A program made the position numbers and the translations under genes. From Brucellaceae bacterium (lineage in GTDB: Bacteria > Pseudomonadota > Alphaproteobacteria > Rhizobiales > Rhizobiaceae): a DNA stretch of 8,612 nucleotides. The stretch lies in the NCBI GenBank assembly GCA_031253705.1, contig JAIRVW010000107.1, positions 1 through 8,612 of the forward strand. The letters run 5' to 3'. Below are positions 1 to 7,081 of the stretch, one piece after another. Under the pieces are notes generated by a model. The model saw nothing but the letters and a program-made list of their open reading frames with translations, ran no database searches and had not been told where the DNA came from. Position 1 is the first letter of the stretch. Each line of letters opens with the position of its first letter.

Positions 1-1704
1 GCTGAACAGGCTGTGTCTGCAGAAGAAATCGTGGCGGACCAGGAAGTAGCACCGGTTGCGCCAGTGATCGCACCGGTCGCCGTCAGTGCTGCCGCGCCTG
101 CGCCACGCACTCCGTCGGCCTCGATCAACTTGTCGATTTTCTCGCCGACCGCGATTGAAACCGGCACAGTGATGTCCGGCGAAGGTTATGAATATCCGCC
201 GCGCGCTTTGTTGCAGGAACCAATCTATAAAGACGGTGCGATCATTTCGCAGGAAATGCTGGAACGCAGCGCCGGTCTCTTGGAAAGCATCCTTGAAGAT
301 TTCGGTGTGCGCGGTGAAATCATCCATGTGCGTCCGGGTCCGGTGGTTACACTCTATGAATTTGAGCCAGCACCGGGTGTGAAATCCTCCCGCGTGATTG
401 GTCTGGCCGATGATATTGCCCGTTCCATGTCGGCTCTGTCTGCCCGTGTTGCAGTGGTTCCGGGACGCAATGTAATCGGTATTGAATTGCCGAATTCGAT
501 CCGCGAAACAGTTTATTTCCGCGAACTGATTGAATCGCCTGCTTTCGAGCGCACCAATTGCCGCTTAGCGCTGTGCCTTGGTAAAACCATCGGTGGTGAG
601 CCGGTGATTGCTGAGCTTGCGAAGATGCCGCATCTGCTGGTTGCCGGTACCACGGGTTCCGGTAAGTCTGTTGCTATTAACACGATGATCCTGTCGCTGC
701 TCTACCGTCTGAAGCCGGAAGAATGCCGCCTGATCATGATCGATCCTAAAATGCTGGAACTGTCGATCTATGACGGTATTCCGCATCTGCTCACCCCTGT
801 TGTGACCGATCCGAAAAAGGCCGTTGTGGCGCTGAAATGGACGGTACGCGAAATGGAAGAGCGCTATCGTAAAATGTCCCGTCTCGGTGTGCGTAATATT
901 GACGGCTATAATGCCCGCGCTGCTGCTGCCCGTGAAAAGGGTGAGACTGTGACCTGTACCGTTCAGGCAGGCTTTGACAAGGCGACCGGTGAAATCCTGT
1001 ATGAAGAACAGGAAATGGATCTGACGCCAATGCCTTACATCGTCGTTATCGTCGATGAAATGGCTGACCTGATGATGGTTGCAGGTAAGGAAATCGAAGG
1101 TGCGATCCAGCGTCTGGCGCAGATGGCTCGTGCCGCCGGTATTCACTTGATCATGGCGACGCAGCGACCTAGCGTGGATGTGATCACCGGTACGATCAAG
1201 GCGAACTTCCCGACCCGTATTTCCTTCCAGGTGACCTCGAAGATCGACAGTCGCACCATTCTCGGTGAGCAGGGCGCAGAGCAACTGCTTGGTCAGGGTG
1301 ATATGCTGCATATGGCCGGTGGCGGCCGCATCGTTCGCGTCCATGGTCCTTTCGTGTCGGATGAGGAAGTCGAGAAGGTTGTTAATCACCTGAAAGAGCA
1401 GGGTCGTCCTGATTATCTGGCAACCGTGACCGCAGATGAAGAAGACGCGGAAATGTCGGAAGAGGACAGTGCTGTTTTCGATAAGAGCGATATGGGCTCT
1501 GAAGATGGTGATGACCTTTACGAAAAGGCTGTCAAAGTTGTGCTGCGCGATAAGAAGTGCTCGACATCCTATATCCAGCGCCGCCTGTCGATCGGTTATA
1601 ACCGTGCCGCCTCGCTGGTTGAACGCATGGAGCAGGAAGGCCTGGTCGGCGCTGCCAACCATGTGGGTAAGCGTGAGATCATCGGCCATAGTGACGGCAT
1701 GTAA
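1..1704 (+). CDS. ftsK: DNA translocase FtsK, C-terminal part (5' end outside window)
   Basis: FtsK is a septum-anchored hexameric ATPase that pumps double-stranded DNA and helps resolve and segregate chromosome termini at division. The frame is open from base 1, so the gene begins upstream; the GTG at 13 is only an internal Val codon. Counting from that codon, residues 9-35 are a Val/Ala/Pro-rich linker and about 60-200 are the alpha domain. The RecA-like motor has Walker [10 protein letters not shown] (211-219; Lys218 is encoded at 664) and Walker [11 protein letters not shown] (343-352; Asp348, Glu349), followed by [13 protein letters not shown]. An acidic stretch (475-500) joins the motor to a C-terminal winged-helix gamma domain (about 501-558), which in this family reads KOPS and contacts XerD. 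About 567 residues are visible; alphaproteobacterial FtsK proteins usually run to 800-900, so the missing part should be the membrane-spanning N-terminus. A strong terminator follows. Identification is very secure. Confidence 0.97.
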   Translation, partial: AEQAVSAEEIVADQEVAPVAPVIAPVAVSAAAPAPRTPSASINLSIFSPTAIETGTVMSGEGYEYPPRALLQEPIYKDGAIISQEMLERSAGLLESILEDFGVRGEIIHVRPGPVVTLYEFEPAPGVKSSRVIGLADDIARSMSALSARVAVVPGRNVIGIELPNSIRETVYFRELIESPAFERTNCRLALCLGKTIGGEPVIAELAKMPHLLVAGTTGSGKSVAINTMILSLLYRLKPEECRLIMIDPKMLELSIYDGIPHLLTPVVTDPKKAVVALKWTVREMEERYRKMSRLGVRNIDGYNARAAAAREKGETVTCTVQAGFDKATGEILYEEQEMDLTPMPYIVVIVDEMADLMMVAGKEIEGAIQRLAQMARAAGIHLIMATQRPSVDVITGTIKANFPTRISFQVTSKIDSRTILGEQGAEQLLGQGDMLHMAGGGRIVRVHGPFVSDEEVEKVVNHLKEQGRPDYLATVTADEEDAEMSEEDSAVFDKSDMGSEDGDDLYEKAVKVVLRDKKCSTSYIQRRLSIGYNRAASLVERMEQEGLVGAANHVGKREIIGHSDGM

Positions 1705-1727
1705 TTTTTAGATCAGTAATAAGAGTA

Positions 1728-1768
1728 AAAACGCCCCGCCGGAATAATATCCGGCGGGGCGTTTTGTT
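1728..1768 (+). terminator. Rho-independent terminator of ftsK
   Basis: A perfect 15-bp GC-rich stem (1728-1742 with 1751-1765) closes an AT loop (1743-1750). The A-run at the foot of the left arm mirrors the T-run at 1762-1765, and TTTG follows. It starts 23 bases after the ftsK stop. The symmetry (A-run before, T-run after) means it could also stop transcription coming from the right. Confidence 0.93.
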
Positions 1769-1818
1769 TGAAAATTGAATAAATAAAACGCAGGTATATT
1801 TTTATAATGCAACGCGTT

Positions 1819-1849
1819 TTGTTATTACCGTTCAGAAATATTATATAAC
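1819..1849 (+). promoter_or_regulatory. Possible promoter for the 72-aa gene
   Basis: TTGTTA (1819-1824) and TATATA (1842-1847) are 17 bases apart; shifting by two gives the better -10 TATAAC with a 19-base gap. Each box matches the sigma-70 consensus at 4 or 5 of 6 positions. It lies in an AT-rich spacer after the ftsK terminator and about 115 bases before the next gene. In AT-rich DNA such matches arise easily, so this is tentative. Confidence 0.25.
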
Positions 1850-1966
1850 TTATATCTTATTGAAAAATGACAGTTATTTGCTGTTGCCAAACGTGCGATA
1901 TTCATTCCATGTTAACCATATTGGGGCATAAAGAGATGGAACACTCTGAGATGCGTGAGGTGGGTT

Positions 1967-2185
1967 ATGCAGCGCTACAGATTTGATCAGAAAGTGATAG
2001 TCGTACAAGCGATTGTGGAAATGATTAAGCGCGGTGTTCCTGCCAGCGAGATGGATATTTATCTCAGCCGTATGGGGCCTGTTGATCTGGATATGCTGCA
2101 GCAATGCATGGACGAGATCTACGCCTATATTGCGGATGAAGATGCAAGACAGCAGGTCGCTTATCAGGAGCGCGCTGTCGCATAA
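1967..2185 (+). CDS. Small protein of unknown function, 72 aa
   Basis: I do not recognise this protein. It begins MQRYRFDQKVIV and is 72 residues long, with no signal peptide, membrane segment or cysteine cluster. It reads as a compact helical protein: a basic first segment (residues 3-25), a turn at GVPASEMD, and a second, acidic helix-rich part (about 33-65). The chosen ATG has a good GAGGTG ribosome site 4 bases upstream (1957-1962); a GTG at 1955 in the same frame would add four residues but has no such site. It stands alone between the ftsK terminator and the terminator at 2358, which suggests its own transcript with a 3' untranslated part of about 170 bases. A 137-codon frame on the other strand (1874-2287) overlaps it, but its product is Leu/His-rich and less protein-like. 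Whether this gene is real rests on composition and ribosome site only. Confidence 0.6.
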   Translation: MQRYRFDQKVIVVQAIVEMIKRGVPASEMDIYLSRMGPVDLDMLQQCMDEIYAYIADEDARQQVAYQERAVA

Positions 2186-2357
2186 TTGAGGATCGGGCAG
2201 TCTGCGGCTTGTCACACTCTTCAGGAGCAGGTGCCACAGAAATTTTGTGAAACTGTCATGTTCTTGAAATAATGGGTGTCTATACATAGGTTTAGTTTAA
2301 GAAATTCGCCTGATTTTTGACCACGGATGAACTGGCACTGGTTGAGGCGTTTTATGG

Positions 2358-2388
2358 AAGGTCGGGTTATCCCGGCCTTTTCCATTTT
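2358..2388 (+). terminator. Rho-independent terminator after the small gene
   Basis: A 9-bp stem (2358-2366 with 2371-2379, one G-T wobble) closes a TTAT tetraloop and is followed by TT, CCA and TTTT. It reads best on the + strand; on the - strand no T-run follows. It is 172 bases after the stop of the 72-aa gene, so it either ends that transcript or ends an unannotated short RNA starting in 2186-2357. Confidence 0.7.
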
Positions 2389-2411
2389 CAGGGCATGGCA
2401 TTTCAAAGCAG
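2387..2411 (+). repeat. Compound direct repeat, copy 1
   Basis: This copy has a 9-base part TTCAGGGCA (2387-2395) and a 14-base part GCATTTCAAAGCAG (2398-2411), separated by 2 bases. Both parts recur in the same order at 2852-2885 with an 11-base gap. The copy sits right behind the terminator at 2358-2388, at the left edge of the spacer before cyoA. Confidence 0.7.
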
Positions 2412-2520
2412 CCGCCGCCTGCCAGCACAGCAACACAGCGCCGGTTCCTTCTGTTTTATATGGCTGCGGCAACTTCGCGGAATCGCTTAAGTTGTAATCT
2501 GTACCGCTGGCGGCAAGGAT

Positions 2521-2541
2521 TTTTCGCGCCAGACGCGAAAA
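2521..2541. repeat. Perfect 8-bp inverted repeat in the cyo spacer
   Basis: TTTTCGCG (2521-2528) and CGCGAAAA (2534-2541) flank a 5-base loop CCAGA. The T-run is on the 5' side, so it is not a classical + strand terminator. It could be an operator or an RNA hairpin. It lies about 440 bases before cyoA and its role is unknown. Confidence 0.5.
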
Positions 2542-2773
2542 CGTGACCGAGATTCATCTTGCCGTTAGCTGCTTTCATGCTTATAGAAGCCGCAAAAGTC
2601 TCTGGACGATAGATTGAATCGGCGTGGTGCGGCTGTTTTTCCGGCAGATATTTTGTATCGGGACGGTCAATGCCCTCAGGCGGGTTCGTCGGATACGGAG
2701 CAGCTTTTATCTCTGAGAGAAAGAGGGCTGTTCCTGCAGGGTTTTCTGAAGTGTTGTGTATAGGCTGCCGGTG

Positions 2774-2802
2774 TTGAAATACGGGGCTTTTTTGTCTATG
2801 AA
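2774..2802 (+). promoter_or_regulatory. Candidate cyo operon promoter
   Basis: TTGAAA (2774-2779; 5 of 6 matches to the -35 consensus) is followed after exactly 17 bases by TATGAA (2797-2802; 4 of 6). Transcription would begin near 2809 and give a leader of about 170 bases containing two hairpins (2842-2856 and 2888-2926) and repeat copy 2. It is the best-spaced pair I see in the spacer. No convincing FNR-type palindrome (TTGAT-N4-ATCAA) was found nearby. Confidence 0.35.
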
Positions 2803-2851
2803 TTTCAGAATTTACCGAAAGTACTGTATGTTCTTCTCGTTCTGAAGCAAC

Positions 2852-2885
2852 TTCAGGGCAGAAATAATACAGCATTTCAAAGCAG
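2852..2885 (+). repeat. Compound direct repeat, copy 2
   Basis: TTCAGGGCA (2852-2860) and GCATTTCAAAGCAG (2872-2885) repeat the two parts found at 2387-2411, here 11 bases apart instead of 2. The copy lies 95-128 bases before the cyoA start, just left of the 10-bp inverted repeat. Two ordered blocks matching exactly (23 bases in all) is unlikely by chance in a spacer this size. Confidence 0.7.
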
Positions 2886-2887
2886 TT

Positions 2888-2926
2888 AAGATGTTTTTGT
2901 GTTTTCTCATGAGCATAAAACATCTT
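2888..2926. repeat. Perfect 10-bp inverted repeat in the cyoA leader
   Basis: AAGATGTTTT (2888-2897) is exactly complementary to AAAACATCTT (2917-2926) across a 19-base loop, and the loop itself contains the palindrome CTCATGAG (2906-2913). It ends 53 bases before the cyoA ATG. As RNA it would form a leader hairpin; as DNA its nested symmetry could be an operator. There is no T-run, so it is not a typical terminator. Confidence 0.55.
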
Positions 2927-2979
2927 GGTGAATGTTGATATGTGGCCTGTCCCGGGCGCATTCAAGACGGAAAAATTAA

Positions 2980-3924
2980 ATGAAACACAGATTATTCCGC
3001 TCAGTAGGCATTGGTGCGGTTCTGATGCTGACGGCAATTCTGGCAGGTTGCCAGCAGGTTGTTTTGTTTCCTAAAGGCGAAGTCGGCATTAAGGAACGTG
3101 ACCTGATTATTTTTGCGACTGTCATCATGTCGCTGATTGTTGTGCCGGTGATTATTGCGACCCTCTATTTCGCGAATAAATACCGTGACAACAAGAATAA
3201 TGAATACCTTCCTGACTGGCATCACTCCAACAAGATTGAAGCCTTTGTCTGGGTTATTCCGTGCATCGTCATTCTTGTTCTTGGTTATGTGACCTGGGTT
3301 AAGACCCACGAGCTGGACCCTTACCGTCCGCTGGAACATGCTGCAAAGCCGGTTCAGGTTGAAGTCGTTGCCATGAACTGGAAATGGCTCTTCATCTATC
3401 CGGAGCAGAATATCGCATCTGTCAACGAGCTGGTTGTACCGGTTGACCGTCCGCTGAATTTCCGCATCACCTCCGGCCATATCATGAACTCCTTCTTCAT
3501 TCCGGCACTGGGTGGTCAGGTTTATGCAATGCCTGGCATGCAGACCAAGCTGCACCTCATCGGTAATGAAATCGGTTCCTATGAAGGCCTGTCCGCAAAC
3601 TATAGCGGTGACGGTTTTGCTCAGATGCGCTTTACCGCGCATGTGAAGTCAGAGGAAGATTTTGAAAAGTGGGTTTCTGAAGTCCGCACATCCGATAAAG
3701 TTCTGAGCCGCGCAGGCTATATTGAACTGGATCAGCCGACAGAAAAACATCCGGTTACCCATTATGCTTCATCGGAGCCTGGTCTGTTCAGCGCTGTTAT
3801 CGGCCGCTGTGTAGACGGCAAGACCCCGTGTGTCAGCCATGGCGGCGGCAGCGTACAGAAGCTTTCGCCGTTCATCACATCCTCTGTGAAGAAAGAATCG
3901 CCTGCGGAACCTGCGTCGAACTGA
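2980..3924 (+). CDS. cyoA: Cytochrome bo-type quinol oxidase subunit II
   Basis: Subunit II of the haem-copper quinol oxidase, a lipid-anchored inner-membrane subunit with a periplasmic cupredoxin-like domain that helps form the quinol-oxidising complex. The 314-aa product starts with a lipoprotein signal whose lipobox LAGC ends at Cys24, the predicted lipid-modified residue. Two membrane helices follow (about 41-65 and 86-107), then the beta-barrel domain (about 123-235) with the family-typical stretch FFIPALGGQVYAMPGMQTK. The CuA ligands of cytochrome c oxidases are absent (SANYSGDGF stands where Cys/His ligands would be), which fits a quinol rather than a cytochrome c oxidase. The C-terminal tail (260-314) is low in conserved features. 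The ATG is preceded only by a weak GACGG, but the signal peptide fixes the start. First gene of cyoABCD; 77 bases separate it from cyoB. Confidence 0.96.
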   Translation: MKHRLFRSVGIGAVLMLTAILAGCQQVVLFPKGEVGIKERDLIIFATVIMSLIVVPVIIATLYFANKYRDNKNNEYLPDWHHSNKIEAFVWVIPCIVILVLGYVTWVKTHELDPYRPLEHAAKPVQVEVVAMNWKWLFIYPEQNIASVNELVVPVDRPLNFRITSGHIMNSFFIPALGGQVYAMPGMQTKLHLIGNEIGSYEGLSANYSGDGFAQMRFTAHVKSEEDFEKWVSEVRTSDKVLSRAGYIELDQPTEKHPVTHYASSEPGLFSAVIGRCVDGKTPCVSHGGGSVQKLSPFITSSVKKESPAEPASN

Positions 3925-3942
3925 CAAGGTTTTCGTGATTTT

Positions 3943-3984
3943 GGCAGGCAGACCATTGGCTGTTCTGTGACTGATGGTCTTGCC
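3943..3984 (+). repeat. Intercistronic hairpin between cyoA and cyoB
   Basis: AGACCAT (3950-3956) pairs with ATGGTCT (3974-3980), and GGCA (3943-3946) pairs with TGCC (3981-3984), with GGC bulged on the left and a 17-base loop. No T-run follows, so it should not stop transcription. It may protect the cyoA 3' end or set subunit ratios. It occupies most of the 77-base gap. Confidence 0.45.
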
Positions 3985-4001
3985 ATTAAAAGTGTAGAGA
4001 A

Positions 4002-5987
4002 ATGTTCGGAAAACTTACCCTAGCGGATATTCCATTTCACGAACCGATTGTGATGGTCACTTTGGCCGCAATCGGTCTCGGTGGTTTGTCTCTGCTTGCT
4101 GCCATTACCTATTTTGGTAAATGGGGCACTCTGTGGAGAGACTGGCTTACCACTGTCGATCATAAGCGCGTTGGTATCATGTATATCATTCTGGCGCTGG
4201 TGATGCTGTTCCGCGGCTTCTCCGATGCCGTGATGATGCGCGCCCAGCAGGCTATGGCCTCCGGCGCCAATGAAGGCTTCCTGCCTCCGCACCACTATGA
4301 CCAGATCTTCACGGCTCACGGCGTGATCATGATCTTCTTCGTGGCGATGCCGTTTATCGTTGGTCTGATGAACTTTGCAGTTCCGCTGCAGATCGGTGCC
4401 CGCGACGTTGCGTTCCCTTACCTGAACAGCCTTAGCTTCTGGCTGACTGTTGCCGGTGCTATTCTGGTAAACATTTCGCTCGGCGTCGGTGAATTCGCCC
4501 GTACAGGCTGGCTGGCTTATCCGCCGCTGTCCGGTCTGGAATACAGCCCTGGTGTCGGTGTTGATTACTACCTCTGGGCCTTGCAGATTTCCGGTATGGG
4601 TACATTGCTCTCCGGTGTGAACCTGATCGCAACCATCATCAAAATGCGTGCCCCTGGCATGACCATGCTGAAGGTTCCGGTTTTCACATGGACTGCTCTC
4701 TGCTCGAACATTCTGATCGTTGCAGCCTTCCCGATCCTGACCGTTACCCTGTCGCTCCTGCAGCTTGACCGTTATCTTGGTATGCATTTCTTCACCAATG
4801 ATTTCGGCGGCAATCCGATGATGTATATCAACCTCATCTGGATCTGGGGTCACCCTGAAGTTTATATTCTGGTTCTGCCTTGCTTTGGTGTGTTCTCGGA
4901 AGTTATCGCAACCTTTTCGGCCAAGCGTCTGTTCGGTTATACCTCAATGGTCTATGCGACCGTTGCGATTACTGTTCTGGCCTTCCTCGTCTGGGCGCAC
5001 CACTTCTTCACCATGGGTGGCGGTGCCTCCGTTAACGCCTTCTTTGGCGTTGCGACGATGATTATTTCCATCCCGACGGGTGCGAAAGTCTTCAACTGGC
5101 TGTTCACAATGTATAAGGGCCGCGTGCGTATGGAAACGCCGGTTCTGTGGACTGTCGGCTTCATGTGTACCTTTGTTGTCGGTGGTATGACCGGTGTTAT
5201 GCTCGCCATTCCGCCTGCGGACTTCGTATTGCACAACTCCGTGTTCCTGATCGCGCACTTCCATAACGTGATCATCTCGGGCGTTCTGTTTGGTTGCTTT
5301 GCCGGTTTCATCTACTGGTTCCCGAAAGCATTCGGCTTCCGTCTTGACGAAACATGGGGCAAGCGCGCTTTCTGGTGCTGGCTGACCGGCTTCATTATGG
5401 CCTTCATGCCGCTCTATATTCTCGGCTTCATGGGTATGACCCGTCGTGTGAACCACACAGAAAATCCTGCATGGCAGATCTATCTGATCATCGCTGCTAT
5501 CGGTGCCGCGATTATTCTGGTCGGTATTGTCTGTCAGGTTATTCAGGTGCTGGTATCCATCCGCAACCGCGAAGCTCTGCGTGACCACACCGGTGATCCG
5601 TGGGAAAACGGTCGTACACTCGAATGGTCGATTGCTTCTCCTGCTCCGTTCTACAACTTCTCTGAAACACCGCGTGTTCAGGACGTTGATGCTTACTGGG
5701 ATATGAAGAAGCGCGGCGTGAAACGTAAAACCGATAATTTCAAGCCGATCCATATGCCGCGTAATACCGGTACCGGCTTTATCATCGGTATGGTTTGTAT
5801 CGCTCTTGGTTTTGCCGGTGTGTGGCATATCTGGTGGCTGGCGATTGCTGCTGCTCTGTCTATTATCGCGATCAGCATCATCCATTCGTTCAATAATAAC
5901 CGCGACTACTATGTCACTGCGGAAGAAGTGCAGCGTATTGAAGATGAACATACGCTCAAGCTGCAGTCTTTGGGAGTTAAGCCATGA
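4002..5987 (+). CDS. cyoB: Cytochrome bo-type quinol oxidase subunit I (catalytic)
   Basis: The catalytic inner-membrane subunit: it oxidises ubiquinol, reduces oxygen to water at the haem-CuB centre and pumps protons. The 661-aa length and spacing match E. coli CyoB so closely that the residue numbers coincide. Low-spin haem ligands are His106 and His421; the high-spin haem ligand is His419; CuB is held by His284, His333 and His334, with the cross-link Tyr288 in HPEVY. Asp135 and Glu286 mark the D channel and Lys362 the K channel, so it is an A-type enzyme with both proton paths. Quinone-site residues Arg71, Asp75, His98 and Gln101 are all present, which confirms a quinol substrate. About 15 membrane helices are expected. 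The start follows a weak AGAGAA site. The stop overlaps the cyoC start (ATGA, 5984-5987), so the two are translationally coupled. Confidence 0.98.
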   Translation: MFGKLTLADIPFHEPIVMVTLAAIGLGGLSLLAAITYFGKWGTLWRDWLTTVDHKRVGIMYIILALVMLFRGFSDAVMMRAQQAMASGANEGFLPPHHYDQIFTAHGVIMIFFVAMPFIVGLMNFAVPLQIGARDVAFPYLNSLSFWLTVAGAILVNISLGVGEFARTGWLAYPPLSGLEYSPGVGVDYYLWALQISGMGTLLSGVNLIATIIKMRAPGMTMLKVPVFTWTALCSNILIVAAFPILTVTLSLLQLDRYLGMHFFTNDFGGNPMMYINLIWIWGHPEVYILVLPCFGVFSEVIATFSAKRLFGYTSMVYATVAITVLAFLVWAHHFFTMGGGASVNAFFGVATMIISIPTGAKVFNWLFTMYKGRVRMETPVLWTVGFMCTFVVGGMTGVMLAIPPADFVLHNSVFLIAHFHNVIISGVLFGCFAGFIYWFPKAFGFRLDETWGKRAFWCWLTGFIMAFMPLYILGFMGMTRRVNHTENPAWQIYLIIAAIGAAIILVGIVCQVIQVLVSIRNREALRDHTGDPWENGRTLEWSIASPAPFYNFSETPRVQDVDAYWDMKKRGVKRKTDNFKPIHMPRNTGTGFIIGMVCIALGFAGVWHIWWLAIAAALSIIAISIIHSFNNNRDYYVTAEEVQRIEDEHTLKLQSLGVKP

Positions 5988-6610
5988 GTGCCGCTGTAAC
6001 GCACGCTAACGACCACGCCCACGGTCATGACGACGATCACGAACATCACGATTCCCGTGGTACGACGCTGATCGGCTTCTGGATCTACCTGATGAGTGAC
6101 TGTGTCATCTTCTCGGGTCTGTTTGCCACCTTTGCTGTTCTCTCGCGTTCATACGCGGGAGGACCGACCGGCTGGGAACTGTTTGATCTGGAGTTCGTTG
6201 CCGTTGAAACAGCATTGCTGCTGTTCTCCAGCCTGACCTATGGTCTGGCGATGATTGCAATGTCGCAGAAAAAACAATCCGCCATGCTTGGCTGGATTGC
6301 GGTGACATTCCTGCTCGGCGCCAGCTTCCTTGGCATGGAAATCTATGAGTTCAACCATCTGATCGCAGAAGGTGCCGGCCCTGGCCGTTCCGCGTTCCTG
6401 TCAGCCTTCTTTGTGCTGGTTGGTACACACGGTCTGCATATTCTGTTCGGTCTGATCTGGATTCTGGTTCTGGTTGCACAGGTTCTGCGTTCCGGTCTCA
6501 CTGAAGCCAATCAGACCCGTCTGATGTGCCTCAGCCTGTTCTGGCACTTCCTTGATGTTGTCTGGATCGGCGTATTCTCGATTGTTTATCTGATGGGAGT
6601 TCAGGCATGA
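5984..6610 (+). CDS. cyoC: Cytochrome bo-type quinol oxidase subunit III
   Basis: A non-catalytic membrane subunit that stabilises subunit I, related to cytochrome c oxidase subunit III. The 208-aa product has five membrane segments (about 29-55, 71-92, 99-119, 137-164, 181-206), as expected for the short CyoC form (about 204 aa in E. coli). Family marks are FLGMEIYEF (around 115-123), [13 protein letters not shown] (around 147-159) and [12 protein letters not shown] (187-198). The cytoplasmic N-terminus is rich in His and Asp ([16 protein letters not shown], 7-22), which could bind metal, but such tails occur in this family and may have no special role. The ATG overlaps the cyoB stop, with GGGAG placed 8 bases upstream inside cyoB. 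Its own stop overlaps cyoD in the same way. Confidence 0.96.
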   Translation: MSAAVTHANDHAHGHDDDHEHHDSRGTTLIGFWIYLMSDCVIFSGLFATFAVLSRSYAGGPTGWELFDLEFVAVETALLLFSSLTYGLAMIAMSQKKQSAMLGWIAVTFLLGASFLGMEIYEFNHLIAEGAGPGRSAFLSAFFVLVGTHGLHILFGLIWILVLVAQVLRSGLTEANQTRLMCLSLFWHFLDVVWIGVFSIVYLMGVQA

Positions 6611-6960
6611 GTTCCGCTCACAAAACTGAAGCATCAGCCAGCGAAACCAAGAACTACATCATTGGTTTTATTCTGGCCGTCATCCTGACAGCCGTGCCGT
6701 TCGGCGTGGTTATGGGACAGTATTTTGACACCACCACAACAGTTGCCATTATTATGGTTTTCGGTGCGGTACAGATGGTTGTTCATCTGGTTTACTTCCT
6801 GCACATGGATTCCAAGTCTGAAGGCGGCTGGACATTGCTGGCTCTGGTGTTCACTGTGATGATTTTGGCGATCGTGCTGATCGGCTCGCTGTGGATTATG
6901 AACCATCTGGCCATCAATATGATGGAAGTCAGCCCTGAAGCTGCCCGTGCCCTGCCATAA
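6607..6960 (+). CDS. cyoD: Cytochrome bo-type quinol oxidase subunit IV
   Basis: The small membrane subunit that assists assembly of the copper-haem centre. The 117-aa product has three membrane helices (about 16-36, 44-64, 74-98), and the signature [10 protein letters not shown] (59-68) is the CyoD hallmark. The E. coli protein is 109 aa; the extra length is in the tail after residue 100. The ATG overlaps the cyoC stop (ATGA, 6607-6610), with GGGAG 8 bases upstream. It is the last gene of the operon: a terminator starts 49 bases later. The haem O synthase gene cyoE, which follows cyoD in E. coli, is absent here, so the haem for this oxidase must come from a farnesyltransferase encoded elsewhere. 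Confidence 0.95.
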   Translation: MSSAHKTEASASETKNYIIGFILAVILTAVPFGVVMGQYFDTTTTVAIIMVFGAVQMVVHLVYFLHMDSKSEGGWTLLALVFTVMILAIVLIGSLWIMNHLAINMMEVSPEAARALP

Positions 6961-6968
6961 ATAGCAGC

Positions 6969-6987
6969 AGGAGTTTGATTAACTCCT
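6969..6987 (+). repeat. Small hairpin after cyoD
   Basis: AGGAGTT (6969-6975) pairs with AACTCCT (6981-6987) around a 5-base loop, 9 bases after the cyoD stop, with only TTG following. It may help protect or shape the operon 3' end before the main terminator at 7010. Confidence 0.4.
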
Positions 6988-7009
6988 TTGGCAGACTAAA
7001 AAAATAATG

Positions 7010-7039
7010 AACGGCGTTGCGAAAGCAGCGCCGTTTTTT
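7010..7039 (+). terminator. Rho-independent terminator of cyoABCD
   Basis: An 11-bp stem (7010-7020 with 7025-7035, one G-T wobble) is capped by a stable GAAA tetraloop and ends in six Ts (7034-7039). It is 49 bases after the cyoD stop and clearly closes the operon, which separates it from the SH3-domain gene. Confidence 0.93.
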
Positions 7040-7081
7040 GTTTTGCATGATCTTGTTTCTTTGAAACGTGGCCGCAGGAGA

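Larger units (their letters stand above)
2389..2979. other. Long spacer upstream of cyoA, no convincing gene
   Basis: About 590 bases separate the terminator from cyoA. I find no + strand gene here with a ribosome site. The spacer holds the two copies of a compound direct repeat (2387-2411, 2852-2885), a perfect hairpin (2521-2541), a candidate promoter (2774-2802), a small hairpin with a 6-bp stem and CAA loop (2842-2856), and a perfect 10-bp inverted repeat (2888-2926). On the minus strand a frame stays open for 193 codons (3037 down to 2456) across nearly the whole spacer and into the start of cyoA; none of its ATG codons has a ribosome site and its product is unrecognised, so it is not called as a gene. 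Most likely this is the regulatory and leader region of the cyo operon, possibly with decayed sequence. Confidence 0.6.

Noticed and set aside
13..15. GTG at 13 as the start of ftsK
   Set aside because: The frame is open from base 1 and FtsK needs an N-terminal membrane domain, so this is an internal Val codon of a gene cut by the window edge.
565..1689. 374-codon minus-strand frame inside ftsK
   Set aside because: It is a shadow of the strongly conserved ftsK frame; its product has no recognisable domain.
1936..1986. 16-codon ORF starting ATGGAACAC just before the 72-aa gene
   Set aside because: It overlaps the chosen start out of frame, has only a weak ribosome site and nothing else supports it.
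1874..2287. 137-codon minus-strand frame over the small gene
   Set aside because: The + strand frame has a ribosome site and better protein character; the minus product is rich in Leu and His with no domain. Low certainty, so noted.
2327..2497. 56-codon + strand ORF across the terminator at 2358
   Set aside because: It has no ribosome site and runs through a clear terminator hairpin.
2387..2885. Insertion sequence or CRISPR array in the cyo spacer
   Set aside because: There are only two repeat copies with unequal inner gaps, no inverted ends, no transposase and no regular spacing.
3001..3642. 213-codon minus-strand frame inside cyoA
   Set aside because: Shadow of cyoA, with no support on the minus strand.
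4944..5951. 335-codon and 119-codon minus-strand frames inside cyoB
   Set aside because: Shadow frames of a membrane protein gene whose catalytic residues are fully conserved on the + strand; the products are His/Asn/Arg-rich and unlike real proteins.
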